From Shinella zoogloeoides (GTDB lineage Bacteria > Pseudomonadota > Alphaproteobacteria > Rhizobiales > Rhizobiaceae), in assembly GCF_003574625.1 (NCBI RefSeq), contig NZ_QNUJ01000005.1, positions 369,559 through 433,558 of the forward strand: DNA of 64,000 nucleotides, in the 5' to 3' direction. Positions 1 to 9,099 of this stretch are shown here, in pieces; position 1 is the first letter of the stretch; each line of letters starts with the position of its first letter. Position numbers and translations under genes: made by a program. Under the pieces are notes generated by a model, which saw only the letters and a list, made by a program, of their open reading frames with translations, made no database searches and was not told where the DNA came from.

Positions 1-302
1 TATTCGTCGATCTTTGCCGGGTCCTTGCGAACGGAAATACGGCCGGCGACGCAGGCGTGGTAATCGTGGTCCTTGCCGACCACGCAGAAATGCGCGCGGG
101 CGCCGGGCGTGATCGCCTCGACGATCTCCGCATCCGTCTTGGTGAAGAACCAGATGGTCGCGGTCTGGCGGTCGAGCTGCGGCGCCATCGGCTGCATGTG
201 CATGTGGCTGCCCTCGATGCCGAGCATGCCGGCATGGATCCGGTCGATCTCGTCGAAAAGCTGTTCCTTCGGGTGTTCGCGCGCCCGGGTGAGGTTGGAC
301 AT
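1..302 (-). CDS. Pyridoxamine 5'-phosphate oxidase-like general stress protein (3' end cut by window)
   Basis: The reverse strand from an ATG at 302 reads in frame to the window edge with no stop, giving about 100 N-terminal residues. It begins MSNLTRAREHPKEQLFDEID and continues with a WFFTKTD segment, an ARAHFCVVGKDHDYHACVAG strand and a GRISVRKDP strand. This is the split-barrel pattern of the general stress protein 26 / Pyrid_ox_like family, which binds flavin or a related cofactor and in several bacteria is linked to stress. The C-terminal third lies outside the window, so cofactor residues there cannot be judged. The exact substrate is unknown. Confidence 0.75.
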   Translation of the reverse strand, partial: MSNLTRAREHPKEQLFDEIDRIHAGMLGIEGSHMHMQPMAPQLDRQTATIWFFTKTDAEIVEAITPGARAHFCVVGKDHDYHACVAGRISVRKDPAKIDE

Positions 303-442
303 GGCTGTTCCTCGCATTCGTTGGGTTGATGCCCGGAGGAACGTGGGGCGGCGGACAAGGTTCCGGCGGCGCATGATCGCACGGCTTGCCGAAGCGGCCG
401 GCGCTGCCTATTCTCCGCGGCTCCAGAGGCCGGGATTTCTTC

Positions 443-937
443 ATGCGTCTTCTTCTTTCCGCTTCCCTCCTGCTCGTTTCCTCCGCCATCGCGCTTGCCG
501 ACGGCGCGCCGATGCCGGGCGGGCCGGCAGCGGAATCCGGCCAGCCGCACGGGGTGGCCAGGCAGCCGGTGGAGAAGGCGCCGGCGCGGTCCTTCGGGGT
601 TGCCGAGGAATTTTCCATGCCTTCGGGCAATATCGGCTGCGTCTACATTCCCGAGGGCGGCACGGACGTCTACCAGCCGGAGGACGGCGGGCCGGAGCTT
701 TCCTGCGACCGGATCGAGCCGAAATATGTGCGCGCCATTCTCGGCCGCAGCGGCAAGGGCAGGGTGCTTTCCAATGTCGGTGACCAGGGCTGCTGCGGGG
801 CGGAGACGATCCTCGACTATGGCGAGGTCTGGCGCGCCGGCCCCTTCACCTGCCATTCGGAGCGCACGGGGCTGACCTGCGAGCGCGAGGACGGCCATTC
901 CTTCCTCCTCAGCCGCGCACGCTTAAAGGCCGACTGA
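443..937 (+). CDS. Small exported DUF6636-type protein
   Basis: A 164-residue protein whose start at 443 places a clean Sec signal peptide at the very N terminus (MRLLLSASLLLVSSAIALADG); an in-frame ATG further upstream would hide that signal. The mature part carries EEFSMPSGNIGCVYI, the hallmark of a family of small secreted actinobacterial and alphaproteobacterial proteins (DUF6636, from memory). It has five or more cysteines (GC, SC, CC, TC, TC), so disulfide bonds in the periplasm are likely. No function is known. It stands alone between a divergent stress gene and yebC. Confidence 0.7.
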   Translation: MRLLLSASLLLVSSAIALADGAPMPGGPAAESGQPHGVARQPVEKAPARSFGVAEEFSMPSGNIGCVYIPEGGTDVYQPEDGGPELSCDRIEPKYVRAILGRSGKGRVLSNVGDQGCCGAETILDYGEVWRAGPFTCHSERTGLTCEREDGHSFLLSRARLKAD

Positions 938-1105
938 AATCCTCCTTCGCTTTGTTCGCCGGACTGCTGGACGCGCGGCGACAATGAAATTATAAGGCGG
1001 CATTCCAAAAATCGGGGCAGCAAGCCGGCGCGTCACCGCGGTCGTCCTGTCCCGCTCAAAGACCGGCGACCGAAACAAAGGGCGCCAAACCAAGACAGGG
1101 GTGCC

Positions 1106-1852
1106 ATGGCTGGCCATTCACAGTTCAAGAATATCATGCACCGCAAGGGTCGGCAGGACGCCGTGCGGTCGAAAATGTTCTCCAAGCTCGCCCGTGAAAT
1201 CACGGTGGCGGCGAAGACGGGCATGGCCGATCCGGCGATGAACCCGCGCCTGCGCCTGGCGATCCAGAACGCCAAGGCCCAGTCCATGCCGAAGGACAAT
1301 ATCGAACGCGCCATTAAGAAGGCCTCCGGCGGCGATGCGGAGAACTACGAGGAAGTCCGCTACGAGGGTTATGGCCCGGGCGGCGTCGCCGTCATCGTCG
1401 AGGCGCTGACCGACAATCGCAACCGCACGGCCTCCTCCGTCCGCTCGACCTTCTCCAAGGCCGGCGGCGCATTGGGCGAAACCGGCTCGGTCTCCTTCTC
1501 CTTCGACCGCGTGGGCGAGATCACCTACAAGCTTTCCGCCGGCAGCGCCGACGCCGTCATGGACGCCGCCATCGAGGCCGGCGCCGAGGACGTGACGACG
1601 GACGAGGACGGCCACTCGATCATCTGCGGCTTCGAGGATATCGGCGACGTTTCCAAGGCGCTGGAAGACACGCTCGGCGAGGCCGAGACCGTCAAGGCGA
1701 TCTGGAAGGCGCAGAACACCGTGCCGGTCGACGAGGAAAAGGCGCAGTCGCTGATGAAGCTCATCGACACGCTGGAAGACGACGACGACGTGCAGAACGT
1801 CTATTCGAACTTCGAGGTCTCCGACGAGGTCCTGGCCAAGCTTTCGGCCTGA
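1106..1852 (+). CDS. yebC: YebC/PmpR family regulator (TACO1-like)
   Basis: A 248-residue full-length YebC protein. It opens with [18 protein letters not shown] and runs through the conserved [23 protein letters not shown] and [23 protein letters not shown] blocks. Family members bind DNA or act on the ribosome at proline-rich stretches; both roles have been reported, so the annotation as a transcription factor should be read with care. In many alphaproteobacteria yebC sits next to ruvC as it nearly does here; the luciferase-like gene on the other strand separates them. A long inverted repeat follows the stop codon. Confidence 0.93.
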   Translation: MAGHSQFKNIMHRKGRQDAVRSKMFSKLAREITVAAKTGMADPAMNPRLRLAIQNAKAQSMPKDNIERAIKKASGGDAENYEEVRYEGYGPGGVAVIVEALTDNRNRTASSVRSTFSKAGGALGETGSVSFSFDRVGEITYKLSAGSADAVMDAAIEAGAEDVTTDEDGHSIICGFEDIGDVSKALEDTLGEAETVKAIWKAQNTVPVDEEKAQSLMKLIDTLEDDDDVQNVYSNFEVSDEVLAKLSA

Positions 1853-1870
1853 TCGGGGGAGCTGCGACGG

Positions 1871-2030
1871 CCCCTCATCCCGCTGCCGCGACCTTCTCCC
1901 CGCAAGCGGGGCGAAGGCGGCAGACGGGAATGGCTTCCTTCCCACCCGTCGTCGAGATGGGAAGACGCCGGTACAACGAAACTCCTTCTCCCCGCTTGCG
2001 GGGAGAAGGTCGCGGCAGCGGGATGAGGGG
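1871..2030. repeat. Long inverted repeat, RIME/MITE-like intergenic element
   Basis: The arms at 1871-1917 and 1984-2030 are reverse complements over 47 bases with one mismatch, separated by 66 bases. Each arm also contains a smaller palindrome (CTTCTCCCCGC around 1894-1904 against GCGGGGAGAAG around 1996-2006), so several folds are possible. It fills the whole gap between convergent yebC and the flavin monooxygenase gene, where it could end transcription from both sides. It resembles the rhizobial intergenic mosaic elements, non-coding mobile palindromes; that family link is from memory and not tested. Confidence 0.7.
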
Positions 2031-2037
2031 CAATCCC

Positions 2038-3039
2038 TTACTCTGCCTCGGCCAGTTTCCTCTGCGCCCCTGCAAACAACCGCAGCGATTTCACCCGCGC
2101 CTCCATGTCGTGGACCGGCATGGAGACGATCAGCTCGTCCGCTTTGGTAAGGGCGAGGAAATCGGCGATCCGACGCTCGATCTTCTTCGGCCCGCCGACG
2201 ACGGCATATTGCAGAGTATGCTCCACCATGATGCGCTCCTGCTCGTTCCAGAAACCGTCCATGCTGCCGACCGGCGGCGGGAAGGCACCGGGCGTGCCGC
2301 GGCGAAGGCGCACGAAGGATTGCTGCATGGAGGTGAAGAGGTAATCGGCCTCCGCATCCGTATCGGCCGCCGCGCCCATCACGCCCACCATGACATGGGG
2401 CTTGTCGAGATATTGCGACGGCTCGAAGCGCTCACGGTAGATCTCCAGCGCCGTCAGCAGCATGTCCGGCGCGAAATGCGAGGCGAAGGCGAAGGGCAGG
2501 CCGAGCATGCCGGCCAGATGCGCCGAATAATGGCTGGAGCCGAGCAGCCAGACCGGCACGTTGCTGCCCGCGCCCGGCACGGCGACGACCTTCTGGTCCG
2601 GCGCGGGCGGTCCCATGAGCTGCATCAGCTCGATGACGTCCTGCGGGAAATTGTTGGCGGCGCTGTCGAGATTGCGGCGCAGCGCCTGCGCGGTGCGCAT
2701 GTCCGTGCCCGGGGCGCGGCCGAGTCCGAGGTCGATGCGGTCCGGGAAGAGCGCGGCGAGCGTGCCGAACTGCTCGGCGATGACGAGCGGCGAATGGTTC
2801 GGCAGCATGATGCCGCCGGAACCGACGCGGATCGTCTCCGTGCCCGCCGCGACGTGCTGGATGACGAGGGAGGTGGCGGCGCTGGCGATGCCGCGCATGC
2901 CGTGGTGCTCGGCGAGCCAGAAGCGCTTGTAGCCGTGCGCCTCGGCCTCCTGCGCCAGACGGCGGGAATTTTCCAGCGACTGGGCGACGGTGCCGCCTTC
3001 GATGACCGGGGACAGGTCGAGGATGGAGAAGGGCACCAT
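2038..3039 (-). CDS. LLM-class (luciferase-like) flavin-dependent oxidoreductase
   Basis: 333 residues starting [17 protein letters not shown]. This start is preferred over upstream in-frame codons because family members begin with this strand, and an AGAGG lies upstream. Diagnostic segments are [43 protein letters not shown] and [11 protein letters not shown], all typical of the group II bacterial-luciferase-like monooxygenases related to YhbW/LuxA. Such enzymes use FMNH2 from a partner reductase, with the TIM barrel supplying the flavin pocket. The substrate is not predictable. It is divergent from ruvC and convergent with yebC. Confidence 0.88.
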   Translation of the reverse strand: MVPFSILDLSPVIEGGTVAQSLENSRRLAQEAEAHGYKRFWLAEHHGMRGIASAATSLVIQHVAAGTETIRVGSGGIMLPNHSPLVIAEQFGTLAALFPDRIDLGLGRAPGTDMRTAQALRRNLDSAANNFPQDVIELMQLMGPPAPDQKVVAVPGAGSNVPVWLLGSSHYSAHLAGMLGLPFAFASHFAPDMLLTALEIYRERFEPSQYLDKPHVMVGVMGAAADTDAEADYLFTSMQQSFVRLRRGTPGAFPPPVGSMDGFWNEQERIMVEHTLQYAVVGGPKKIERRIADFLALTKADELIVSMPVHDMEARVKSLRLFAGAQRKLAEAE

Positions 3040-3140
3040 GGGAGCGGCCTCTTTGTAAGGGATTTTGATCGCTTCCCCATGTAGGTTCAGTTTTCTCGAA
3101 TCCAAGCAAGGAATTTCCGGAATTCGCATAGCGATGGTTT

Positions 3141-3155
3141 GTTTTTGTTTTGTTC
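3141..3155 (+). promoter_or_regulatory. Possible LexA (SOS) box upstream of ruvC
   Basis: GTTT at 3141-3144, seven bases, then GTTC at 3152-3155 matches the alphaproteobacterial SOS consensus GTTC-N7-GTTC with one mismatch. It lies 45 bases ahead of the ruvC start, a position compatible with repression. The surrounding run of T and G makes chance matches easier, so the call is tentative. Confidence 0.35.
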
Positions 3156-3199
3156 ACATTTCGCTGGCAGGGTCCGTCTGACAGGATTAGGGTTGGACA

Positions 3200-3712
3200 A
3201 TGCAGGACACGATTCGCATCATCGGCATCGATCCGGGGCTTCGCCGCACCGGCTGGGGCATTATCGAGACGCTCGGCAACTCCCTGCGCTTCGTCGCTTC
3301 GGGTACCGTGACGTCGGATGGCGACATGGATCTCGCTTCGCGCCTCTGCCAGCTCCATGACGGCCTTGCCGAGGTCGTGCAGAGCTACCAGCCCGACGAG
3401 GCCGCCGTCGAGCAGACCTTCGTCAACAAGGACGCGACGGCAACCCTGAAGCTCGGCCAGGCGCGCGGCATCGCCATGCTGGTGCCGGCGCGTGCGGGCC
3501 TGCGCGTCGCCGAATATGCGCCGAATGCCGTCAAGAAGGCTGTGATCGGCGTCGGCCATGGCGAGAAGCAGCAGATCCACATGATGCTGAAAGTGCTGAT
3601 GCCGAAGGCCACTTTCGTGGGCAACGACGCCGCCGACGCGCTCGCCATCGCCATCTGCCACGCCCACAACCGCCAGGGCCTCTCCGGCCGCCTCGCCAAG
3701 CTCGTTGGTTGA
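3200..3712 (+). CDS. ruvC: Holliday junction resolvase RuvC
   Basis: 170 residues, the normal RuvC length. It cuts Holliday junctions during recombinational repair, working with RuvAB. Acidic active-site residues are visible: D11 in [15 protein letters not shown]71 in VEQTFVNKD, and the C-terminal pair in [15 protein letters not shown] (about D143 and D146). The start is the first ATG after the divergent promoter region, just after AGGGTTGG. In most relatives ruvA follows at once; here a toxin-antitoxin pair is interposed. Confidence 0.96.
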   Translation: MQDTIRIIGIDPGLRRTGWGIIETLGNSLRFVASGTVTSDGDMDLASRLCQLHDGLAEVVQSYQPDEAAVEQTFVNKDATATLKLGQARGIAMLVPARAGLRVAEYAPNAVKKAVIGVGHGEKQQIHMMLKVLMPKATFVGNDAADALAIAICHAHNRQGLSGRLAKLVG

Positions 3713-3745
3713 TTTGTTCTTGACTTGTTCCGGTTATGACGATAA

Positions 3746-3766
3746 GTAATACCGCAGAGGTATTAC
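3746..3766. promoter_or_regulatory. Palindromic operator of the vapBC-type pair
   Basis: GTAATACC (3746-3753) and GGTATTAC (3759-3766) form a perfect inverted repeat around GCAGA, ending one base before the antitoxin ATG. A TTGACT box at 3720-3725 lies about 17 bases ahead of an A/T-rich stretch (TAAGTA) that overlaps the left arm. AbrB-fold antitoxins usually repress their own operon at such sites, so this is probably the autoregulatory operator and shows that the pair has its own promoter. Confidence 0.6.
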
Positions 3767-3767
3767 C

Positions 3768-4028
3768 ATGCGTGTGACGGAAAAAGGTCAGGTGACGATC
3801 CCGAAGGATATCCGCGACCGGCTCGCCATCGAGCCCGGTTCGGAGGTGGATTTCGTTGTCTCGAACGACGGCGTGATGCTGGTGAAGGTCGGTGATGGCA
3901 AAGGCGATTTCAAGGATTTCGATGCCTGGGCGGCCAGCGTCAGGGGAACGTGGGATATCGACGGCATGACGCCCGACGAATATTTCGAATGGCTGCGGGG
4001 GCCGCGTGATGACCTCGACCGTCGTTGA
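3768..4028 (+). CDS. AbrB/MazE/SpoVT-fold antitoxin (VapB-like)
   Basis: 86 residues. The first 45 form a swapped-hairpin AbrB-type DNA-binding domain (MRVTEKGQVTIPKDIRDRL followed by GSEVDFVV and GVMLVKVG). The tail (DAWAASVRGTWDIDGMTPDEYFEWLRG) is the usual toxin-wrapping segment. Its last 23 bases overlap the following PIN gene, the normal coupling of antitoxin and toxin. It should neutralise the toxin by binding its active site and repress the operon through the adjacent palindrome. The symbol vapB would be reasonable but the subfamily was not verified. Confidence 0.85.
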   Translation: MRVTEKGQVTIPKDIRDRLAIEPGSEVDFVVSNDGVMLVKVGDGKGDFKDFDAWAASVRGTWDIDGMTPDEYFEWLRGPRDDLDRR

Positions 4029-4425
4029 TACCAATGTTCTGATCGACATCCTCGGGCCGGACCGTCCGGAACGGGTCTGGTCACTTGCCGCCCTGAAACG
4101 ATGCGTGGAAGAGGGGGAGTTGGTTCTCCATTCCGTTGTCTGGTCGGAGCTTGCGTCATCGCCGCTCAGCGAACTGGAGCTGAATCTGGCCTTCGGTTGG
4201 CTTCGCATGCGGCGGGAGCCGTTTTCCTATGAGGCGGCATTCGCTGCCGGCAAGGCGCACTATGCCTATCGCCGGGCAGGTGGGCTTCGGGAGCGTACGC
4301 TGCCGGACTTCCTTGTCGGGGCGCATGCTTGCGTGCGTTCCCACCGGCTGCTCACCCGCGATGCCGCCCGCTACCGCACCTATTTCCCCGCGCTCGACAT
4401 CATCTCCCCCGAAATCCATCCCTGA
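4006..4425 (+). CDS. PIN-domain ribonuclease toxin (VapC-like)
   Basis: 139 residues with a complete PIN-domain acidic set: D8 in [13 protein letters not shown]48 in [10 protein letters not shown]101 in [10 protein letters not shown] and D119 in LLTRDAARY. VapC toxins are Mg-dependent endonucleases, mostly cutting tRNA or the rRNA sarcin-ricin loop. The product appears intact. The ATG at 4006 is followed by a second ATG at 4009; either could be used. The stop is only 11 bases before ruvA, so read-through from the toxin promoter should also transcribe ruvAB. Confidence 0.85.
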   Translation: MMTSTVVDTNVLIDILGPDRPERVWSLAALKRCVEEGELVLHSVVWSELASSPLSELELNLAFGWLRMRREPFSYEAAFAAGKAHYAYRRAGGLRERTLPDFLVGAHACVRSHRLLTRDAARYRTYFPALDIISPEIHP

Positions 4426-4436
4426 CGGACCCATCC

Positions 4437-5054
4437 ATGATCGGCAAACTCAAAGGCACCATCGACGAGATCGGCGAGGACCATGTCGTCCTCGACGTGC
4501 ACGGCGTCGGCTATGTCGCCCATTGCTCGGCGCGCACGCTCGGCAGGCTCGGCTCGGCCGGGGAGGCGGCCGTGCTGTTCATCGAGACCTATGTGCGCGA
4601 GGACCAGTTCCGCCTGTTCGGCTTCCTTACGGCGCTGGAGCGGGAGTGGTTCCGGCTGCTGCAGAGCGTGCAGGGCGTCGGCTCCAAGGTGGCGCTGGCG
4701 GTGCTTTCCACGCTGACACCGGGGGAACTGGCGAACGCCATCGCGCTGCAGGACAAGACGGCCGTGTCGCGCGCGCCGGGCGTCGGGCCGAAGGTGGCCG
4801 TGCGCATCATCACCGAATTGCGCAACAAGGCGCCGGCCTTCGCCGGTGAGGCCTCGGCCGCCATCGGGCTCAAGCAGGAGATCGGCGAGGGGGTCGCCTC
4901 CGCGCCGGTCGCCGATGCGGTGTCGGCGCTCACCAATCTCGGTTACTCGCGCGACCAGGCGGCCAATGCCGTCGCGGCGGCGCTCAAGAACGGCGGGGAG
5001 GGGGCGGACAGCGCCAAGCTCATCCGCCTCGGCCTCAAGGAATTGTCGCGGTGA
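4437..5054 (+). CDS. ruvA: Holliday junction branch-migration protein RuvA
   Basis: 205 residues beginning [20 protein letters not shown], the standard RuvA start. Domain I is the OB fold (about 1-64), domain II has the helix-hairpin-helix motifs around [14 protein letters not shown] and [16 protein letters not shown], and domain III is the C-terminal three-helix bundle (from about 155) that contacts RuvB. RuvA tetramers hold the four-way junction for the RuvB motor. It lies 11 bases after the PIN toxin gene and 40 bases before ruvB. Confidence 0.96.
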   Translation: MIGKLKGTIDEIGEDHVVLDVHGVGYVAHCSARTLGRLGSAGEAAVLFIETYVREDQFRLFGFLTALEREWFRLLQSVQGVGSKVALAVLSTLTPGELANAIALQDKTAVSRAPGVGPKVAVRIITELRNKAPAFAGEASAAIGLKQEIGEGVASAPVADAVSALTNLGYSRDQAANAVAAALKNGGEGADSAKLIRLGLKELSR

Positions 5055-5094
5055 TGCCGTTGCCTTCCACCGTGGACAATGGGATTAGGGCTCG

Positions 5095-6135
5095 ATGAGC
5101 GACGACACCAGACTGCTTTCGCCGGACAAGCGCGGCGAGGACATCGATACGGCCCTGCGCCCGCAGACGCTGGACGACTTCACCGGCCAGGCGGAGGCGC
5201 GCGCCAACCTCAAGATCTTCATCGAGGCGGCGAAGAACCGCGGCGAGGCGCTCGACCATGTGCTCTTCGTCGGCCCTCCCGGCCTGGGCAAGACGACGCT
5301 GGCGCAGATCATGGCCAAGGAGCTCGGCGTCAATTTCCGCTCGACCTCCGGCCCGGTCATCGCGAAAGCCGGCGACCTTGCGGCGCTGCTGACCAATCTG
5401 GAAGAGCGCGACGTGCTCTTCATCGACGAAATCCACCGCCTCAACCCGGCCGTCGAGGAAATCCTCTATCCGGCCATGGAGGATTTCCAGCTCGACCTCA
5501 TCATCGGCGAAGGCCCGGCCGCGCGCTCAGTGAAGATCGACCTGTCGAAATTCACCCTCGTCGCCGCCACCACGCGCCTCGGCCTCCTGACGACGCCGCT
5601 GCGCGACCGTTTCGGCATTCCGGTGCGGCTCAATTTCTATACCGTCGAGGAGCTGGAATCGATCGTGCGCCGCGGCGCGCGGCTGATGGGTCTCGGCATG
5701 ACGGACGGCGGCGCGCGCGAGATCGCCCGGCGCGCTCGCGGCACGCCGCGCATCGCCGGCCGCCTGCTTCGCCGGGTGCGCGACTTCGCCGAGGTGGCGC
5801 GGGCGGAGGCGGTGACGCAGAAGATCGCCGACGAGGCGCTGACGCGGCTTCTCGTCGACAATATGGGCCTCGACCAGCTCGACCGACGCTATCTCTCGAT
5901 GATCGCCCACAATTTCGGCGGCGGGCCGGTTGGCATCGAGACCATCGCGGCGGGGCTTTCCGAGCCGCGCGACGCCATCGAGGATATCATCGAGCCCTAC
6001 ATGATCCAGCAGGGCTTCATCCAGCGCACGCCGCGTGGCCGTGTTTTAACCGCAAATGCCTGGAAACATCTGGGCCTCACGCCGCCGAAGGATATTGAGG
6101 CGTCACAGTTCAGGCTCTTTTCCGAGGACGACTGA
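5095..6135 (+). CDS. ruvB: Holliday junction helicase RuvB
   Basis: 346 residues. AAA+ motor with Walker [13 protein letters not shown], Walker [12 protein letters not shown], a sensor segment [19 protein letters not shown] that includes the arginine finger, and a C-terminal winged helix (about 265-335). It drives branch migration as a hexamer bound to RuvA. The stop codon is directly followed by the GTG of the metallophosphoesterase gene, so the two are translated from one message. Confidence 0.97.
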   Translation: MSDDTRLLSPDKRGEDIDTALRPQTLDDFTGQAEARANLKIFIEAAKNRGEALDHVLFVGPPGLGKTTLAQIMAKELGVNFRSTSGPVIAKAGDLAALLTNLEERDVLFIDEIHRLNPAVEEILYPAMEDFQLDLIIGEGPAARSVKIDLSKFTLVAATTRLGLLTTPLRDRFGIPVRLNFYTVEELESIVRRGARLMGLGMTDGGAREIARRARGTPRIAGRLLRRVRDFAEVARAEAVTQKIADEALTRLLVDNMGLDQLDRRYLSMIAHNFGGGPVGIETIAAGLSEPRDAIEDIIEPYMIQQGFIQRTPRGRVLTANAWKHLGLTPPKDIEASQFRLFSEDD

Positions 6136-7038
6136 GTGATCACCCGCCGCGGTTTGCTGAAGGCCTTTGGAGGCTTGGTTGCCGCGGGTTTCGCCACTTC
6201 CGCCTACGCCGTCGGCGTGGAGCCGGTGTTGCGGCTCGGCACGACGATCTATCGCATCCGGCCGCCCGGCTGGCCGGAGGGGCAGAAGCTGCGCATCGTC
6301 GCGCTGGCCGATGTCCATGCCTGCGACCCCTGGATGAGCGTCGGGCGGATCCGCGCCATCTGCGAGCATGCGAACGCGCTCGGCGGCGATATCATCGTTC
6401 TCCTCGGCGATTATGTCTCCGACATGCGTGCCGTCTGGAACCATGTACCGGCCGACGCATGGGCCGGGGCGCTGTCGATCCTGAAGGCGCCGTATGGCGT
6501 CCATGCCGTCATCGGCAATCACGACTGGTGGAAGGACGGGGCGGCGCAGGCGGCGGGCGGCGGCGAGACGTTCAGCCACCGCGCCTTGCGGGATGCCGGT
6601 ATCGCGGTCTATGCCAACCGCGCCGCGCGGATCGAAACGGCATCCGGCGCTTTCTGGCTGGCGGGCCTCGAGGACCAGCAGGCGCTCCATCCCGGGCGAA
6701 AATGGAACCGCACGCAGTTCGCCGGGCTTGACGACCTGCCCGGCACGCTCGCGCAGGTGACGGATGACGCGCCCGTCATTCTGATCGCCCACGAGCCCGA
6801 CATCTTTCCGAGCGTTCCCGCGCGGGTTTCGCTGACGCTCTGCGGCCATACCCATGGCGGCCAGGTCCGGCTTTTCGGCTACGCGCCCGTGGTGCCGTCG
6901 CGCTACGGAAACCGTTATGTCTACGGCCATATCGTCGAGGAGGGCCGACATCTGTGCGTTTCCGGCGGGCTTGGCTGTTCCGGCCTGCCGGTCCGCTTCG
7001 GCTCGCCGCCGGAGATCATGGTGATCGAACTCGGCTGA
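6136..7038 (+). CDS. Exported metallophosphoesterase (YkuE-type)
   Basis: 300 residues from a GTG that abuts the ruvB stop. The N terminus ITRRGLLKAFGG followed by a hydrophobic stretch ending in SAYA looks like a twin-arginine signal. All calcineurin-like metal motifs are present: ADVHACDP, LGDYVSD, GNHDWW, IAHEPD and CGHTHGGQ. The related Bacillus YkuE is a Tat substrate of the cell wall; here the enzyme would act in the periplasm on an unknown phosphodiester. Placement in the ruv operon is presumably for convenience of expression and not shared function. Confidence 0.85.
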   Translation: MITRRGLLKAFGGLVAAGFATSAYAVGVEPVLRLGTTIYRIRPPGWPEGQKLRIVALADVHACDPWMSVGRIRAICEHANALGGDIIVLLGDYVSDMRAVWNHVPADAWAGALSILKAPYGVHAVIGNHDWWKDGAAQAAGGGETFSHRALRDAGIAVYANRAARIETASGAFWLAGLEDQQALHPGRKWNRTQFAGLDDLPGTLAQVTDDAPVILIAHEPDIFPSVPARVSLTLCGHTHGGQVRLFGYAPVVPSRYGNRYVYGHIVEEGRHLCVSGGLGCSGLPVRFGSPPEIMVIELG

Positions 7039-7104
7039 GCGCCGGCCTTGCATTTGCCGCCGCTTTGCGGGAGAGAGGCGGAAAATTCTTGCCGGACGCC
7101 GATC

Positions 7105-7575
7105 ATGACAGACCTCCCCCATCATCTTTCTGGCGAACTCAGCGAGGCAGGCCATCGGCTCGTGCAGCGCGTCTATTACGAGGACACGGATTTTTCCGGC
7201 GTCGTCTACCATGCCCGCTACCTGCATTTCATGGAGCGCGGGCGGACGGATTATCTGCGTCTGCTCGGCGTCGAGCAGGGCAGCCTCGTTCTGGAGGAGG
7301 ACCGCGAGGGCCTCGTCTTCGTCGTTCATCGCATGGAGATCGACTTCAAGGCGCCGGCGCGGATGGACGATATCCTGACGATCCTGACGTCCACCGAGAA
7401 GGCGGGCGGGGCGAAGATGATCCTCAACCAGGAAATCCGCCGCGGCGACCAGCTTCTGATAGCCGCGCGCGTCATCATCGCGGTCATCAACGCGGCGGGC
7501 CGGCCGCGCCGGCTGCCGGAGGCGCTGGCGGCGCGTTTTCTTGCCAGGACGCAAGAAGTTTCGGCCGCGCATTAG
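7105..7575 (+). CDS. ybgC: Tol-Pal-associated acyl-CoA thioesterase YbgC
   Basis: 156 residues starting MTDLPHHLSGELS; longer in-frame starts add unrelated sequence. The hot-dog fold is marked by VYYEDTDFSGVVYHARYLHFMERGR, with the catalytic Asp of the DTDxxGxVYH motif. YbgC hydrolyses short acyl-CoA or acyl-ACP species at the membrane and is conserved as the first gene of tol-pal clusters. Here a 312-base gap separates it from tolQ, so it may be transcribed with ruvB and the phosphoesterase. Confidence 0.92.
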   Translation: MTDLPHHLSGELSEAGHRLVQRVYYEDTDFSGVVYHARYLHFMERGRTDYLRLLGVEQGSLVLEEDREGLVFVVHRMEIDFKAPARMDDILTILTSTEKAGGAKMILNQEIRRGDQLLIAARVIIAVINAAGRPRRLPEALAARFLARTQEVSAAH

Positions 7576-7887
7576 CGGTAACACTCCCTTAACCATAATG
7601 ATGTCTTACTCGACGGGTGAGGATTTTGTGCACTGCACGTCATCCTTTAACCAAAATTGCCGTGAAGAAGGCAGGTTGTAAGCGTTTGACCGGCATGGCG
7701 GCCGGCGGCATCAACCGGACATTCTTGACGGACTGCGAAGCGGGTGCGGGACGAAAACCCTGACTGCGACGCGCGTTATTGAATGCCGTAGCGGGTTTAT
7801 CCTCCCAGAGGCCCGCCACGGCGGAATGTTACCCGGTTGGGCCGCAAAGCGCCCGTGCCGGGTGTTTGGATTCGGGGACATAGGTCT
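7576..7887. other. Intergenic region ybgC-tolQ
   Basis: 312 bases without a gene. It holds two isolated TTAACC motifs (near 7590 and 7648), half of the CtrA recognition pattern, but none at the required spacing. TTGACG near 7724 has no convincing -10 partner. The tolQ promoter is expected here. No clear terminator hairpin after ybgC was seen. Confidence 0.5.
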
Positions 7888-8604
7888 ATGGAACAAGTGG
7901 GTTTGGAAGCGGCTGGCAGCGTGACCCTGTGGGGTCTCTTCATCCAGGCCGGATTCATCGTGAAGCTGGTCATGCTCGGCCTTCTCGCCGCGTCCGTCTG
8001 GACCTGGGCCATCGTGGTCGACAAGTCCGTGAGCTACGGCCGCGCGCGCCGCCAGCTCGACAGTTTCGAGCAGGTCTTCTGGTCGGGCCAGTCGCTGGAG
8101 GAGCTCTATCGCACGCTCTCCGACCGGCAGACCACCGGCATGAGCGCCATCTTCGTGGCGGCGATGCGGGAATGGAAGAAGAGCTTCGAACGCGGGGCGC
8201 GCTCGCCCATAGGGTTGCAGATGCGTATCGACCGGGCGATGGACGTGACGCTGTCGCGTGAATCCGAAACGCTGGAAGCCAGGCTCGGCTCGCTCGCCAC
8301 CATCGGCTCGGCGGCGCCCTTCGTCGGCCTCTTCGGCACGGTCGTCGGCATCATGACCTCCTTCCAGGCCATCGCCGGCTCCAAGCAGACAAGCCTTGCG
8401 GTCGTCGCGCCGGGCATCGCCGAGGCGCTGCTCGCCACCGCCATCGGCCTCGTCGCCGCCATTCCCGCGGTCATCGCCTACAACAAGTTCTCCGCCGACG
8501 CCGGCAAGCTGACGGCGCGCATGGAGGGCTTTGCGGACGAGTTCTCGGCCATCCTCTCGCGCCAGATCGACGAGAAGCTGCAGCCGCGCGCTGCGGCGCA
8601 GTAA
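7888..8604 (+). CDS. tolQ: Tol-Pal proton channel subunit TolQ
   Basis: 238 residues, starting [20 protein letters not shown], the family N terminus. It is an inner-membrane protein of the MotA/TolQ/ExbB family, with one N-terminal transmembrane helix (about 14-40) and two more in the conserved block [20 protein letters not shown] to [15 protein letters not shown]. With TolR it uses the proton motive force to energise TolA, keeping the outer membrane attached during division. Confidence 0.96.
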   Translation: MEQVGLEAAGSVTLWGLFIQAGFIVKLVMLGLLAASVWTWAIVVDKSVSYGRARRQLDSFEQVFWSGQSLEELYRTLSDRQTTGMSAIFVAAMREWKKSFERGARSPIGLQMRIDRAMDVTLSRESETLEARLGSLATIGSAAPFVGLFGTVVGIMTSFQAIAGSKQTSLAVVAPGIAEALLATAIGLVAAIPAVIAYNKFSADAGKLTARMEGFADEFSAILSRQIDEKLQPRAAAQ

Positions 8605-8637
8605 AACGCGGCGTTCAGGACAGACGGAGACGACGCC

Positions 8638-9090
8638 ATGGGCATGTCAGTCGGAGCGAAGAATTCAGGCGGCGGTCGCCGCCGCCGCGGGGGCGGCAAG
8701 CGGGCCCCGATGAGCGAGATCAACGTGACGCCGATGGTCGACGTCATGCTCGTGCTGCTCATCATCTTCATGGTCGCAGCCCCCTTGATGACCGTCGGCG
8801 TGCCGCTCGACCTGCCGAAGACGCAGGCGAAGGCCCTCAACGCCGATACGCAGCCGATCACCGTTTCGGTCAAGGCCGACGGCCAGGTCTTCCTGCAGGA
8901 AACAGCGATCCCGATCGAGGAGGTCGCCGCCAAGCTCCAGGCCGTGGCCACCACGGGCTATACCGAGCGTATCTTCGTGCGCGGCGACGGCAATGCGCCC
9001 TATGGCGTCATGGCCGACGTCATGTCGCGCATCCAGGCCGGCGGCTTCACCAATATCGGCCTCGTCACCGAGCAGAAACCGGACAGGTAA
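8638..9090 (+). CDS. tolR: Tol-Pal proton channel subunit TolR
   Basis: 150 residues. A glycine/arginine-rich cytoplasmic head ([20 protein letters not shown]) precedes one membrane helix, [18 protein letters not shown]. The Asp in [12 protein letters not shown] is the proton-carrying residue conserved in ExbD/TolR. The periplasmic domain ends near [18 protein letters not shown]. It lies 33 bases after tolQ and ten bases before tolA. Confidence 0.95.
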   Translation: MGMSVGAKNSGGGRRRRGGGKRAPMSEINVTPMVDVMLVLLIIFMVAAPLMTVGVPLDLPKTQAKALNADTQPITVSVKADGQVFLQETAIPIEEVAAKLQAVATTGYTERIFVRGDGNAPYGVMADVMSRIQAGGFTNIGLVTEQKPDR

Positions 9091-9099
9091 TCGCACGCC

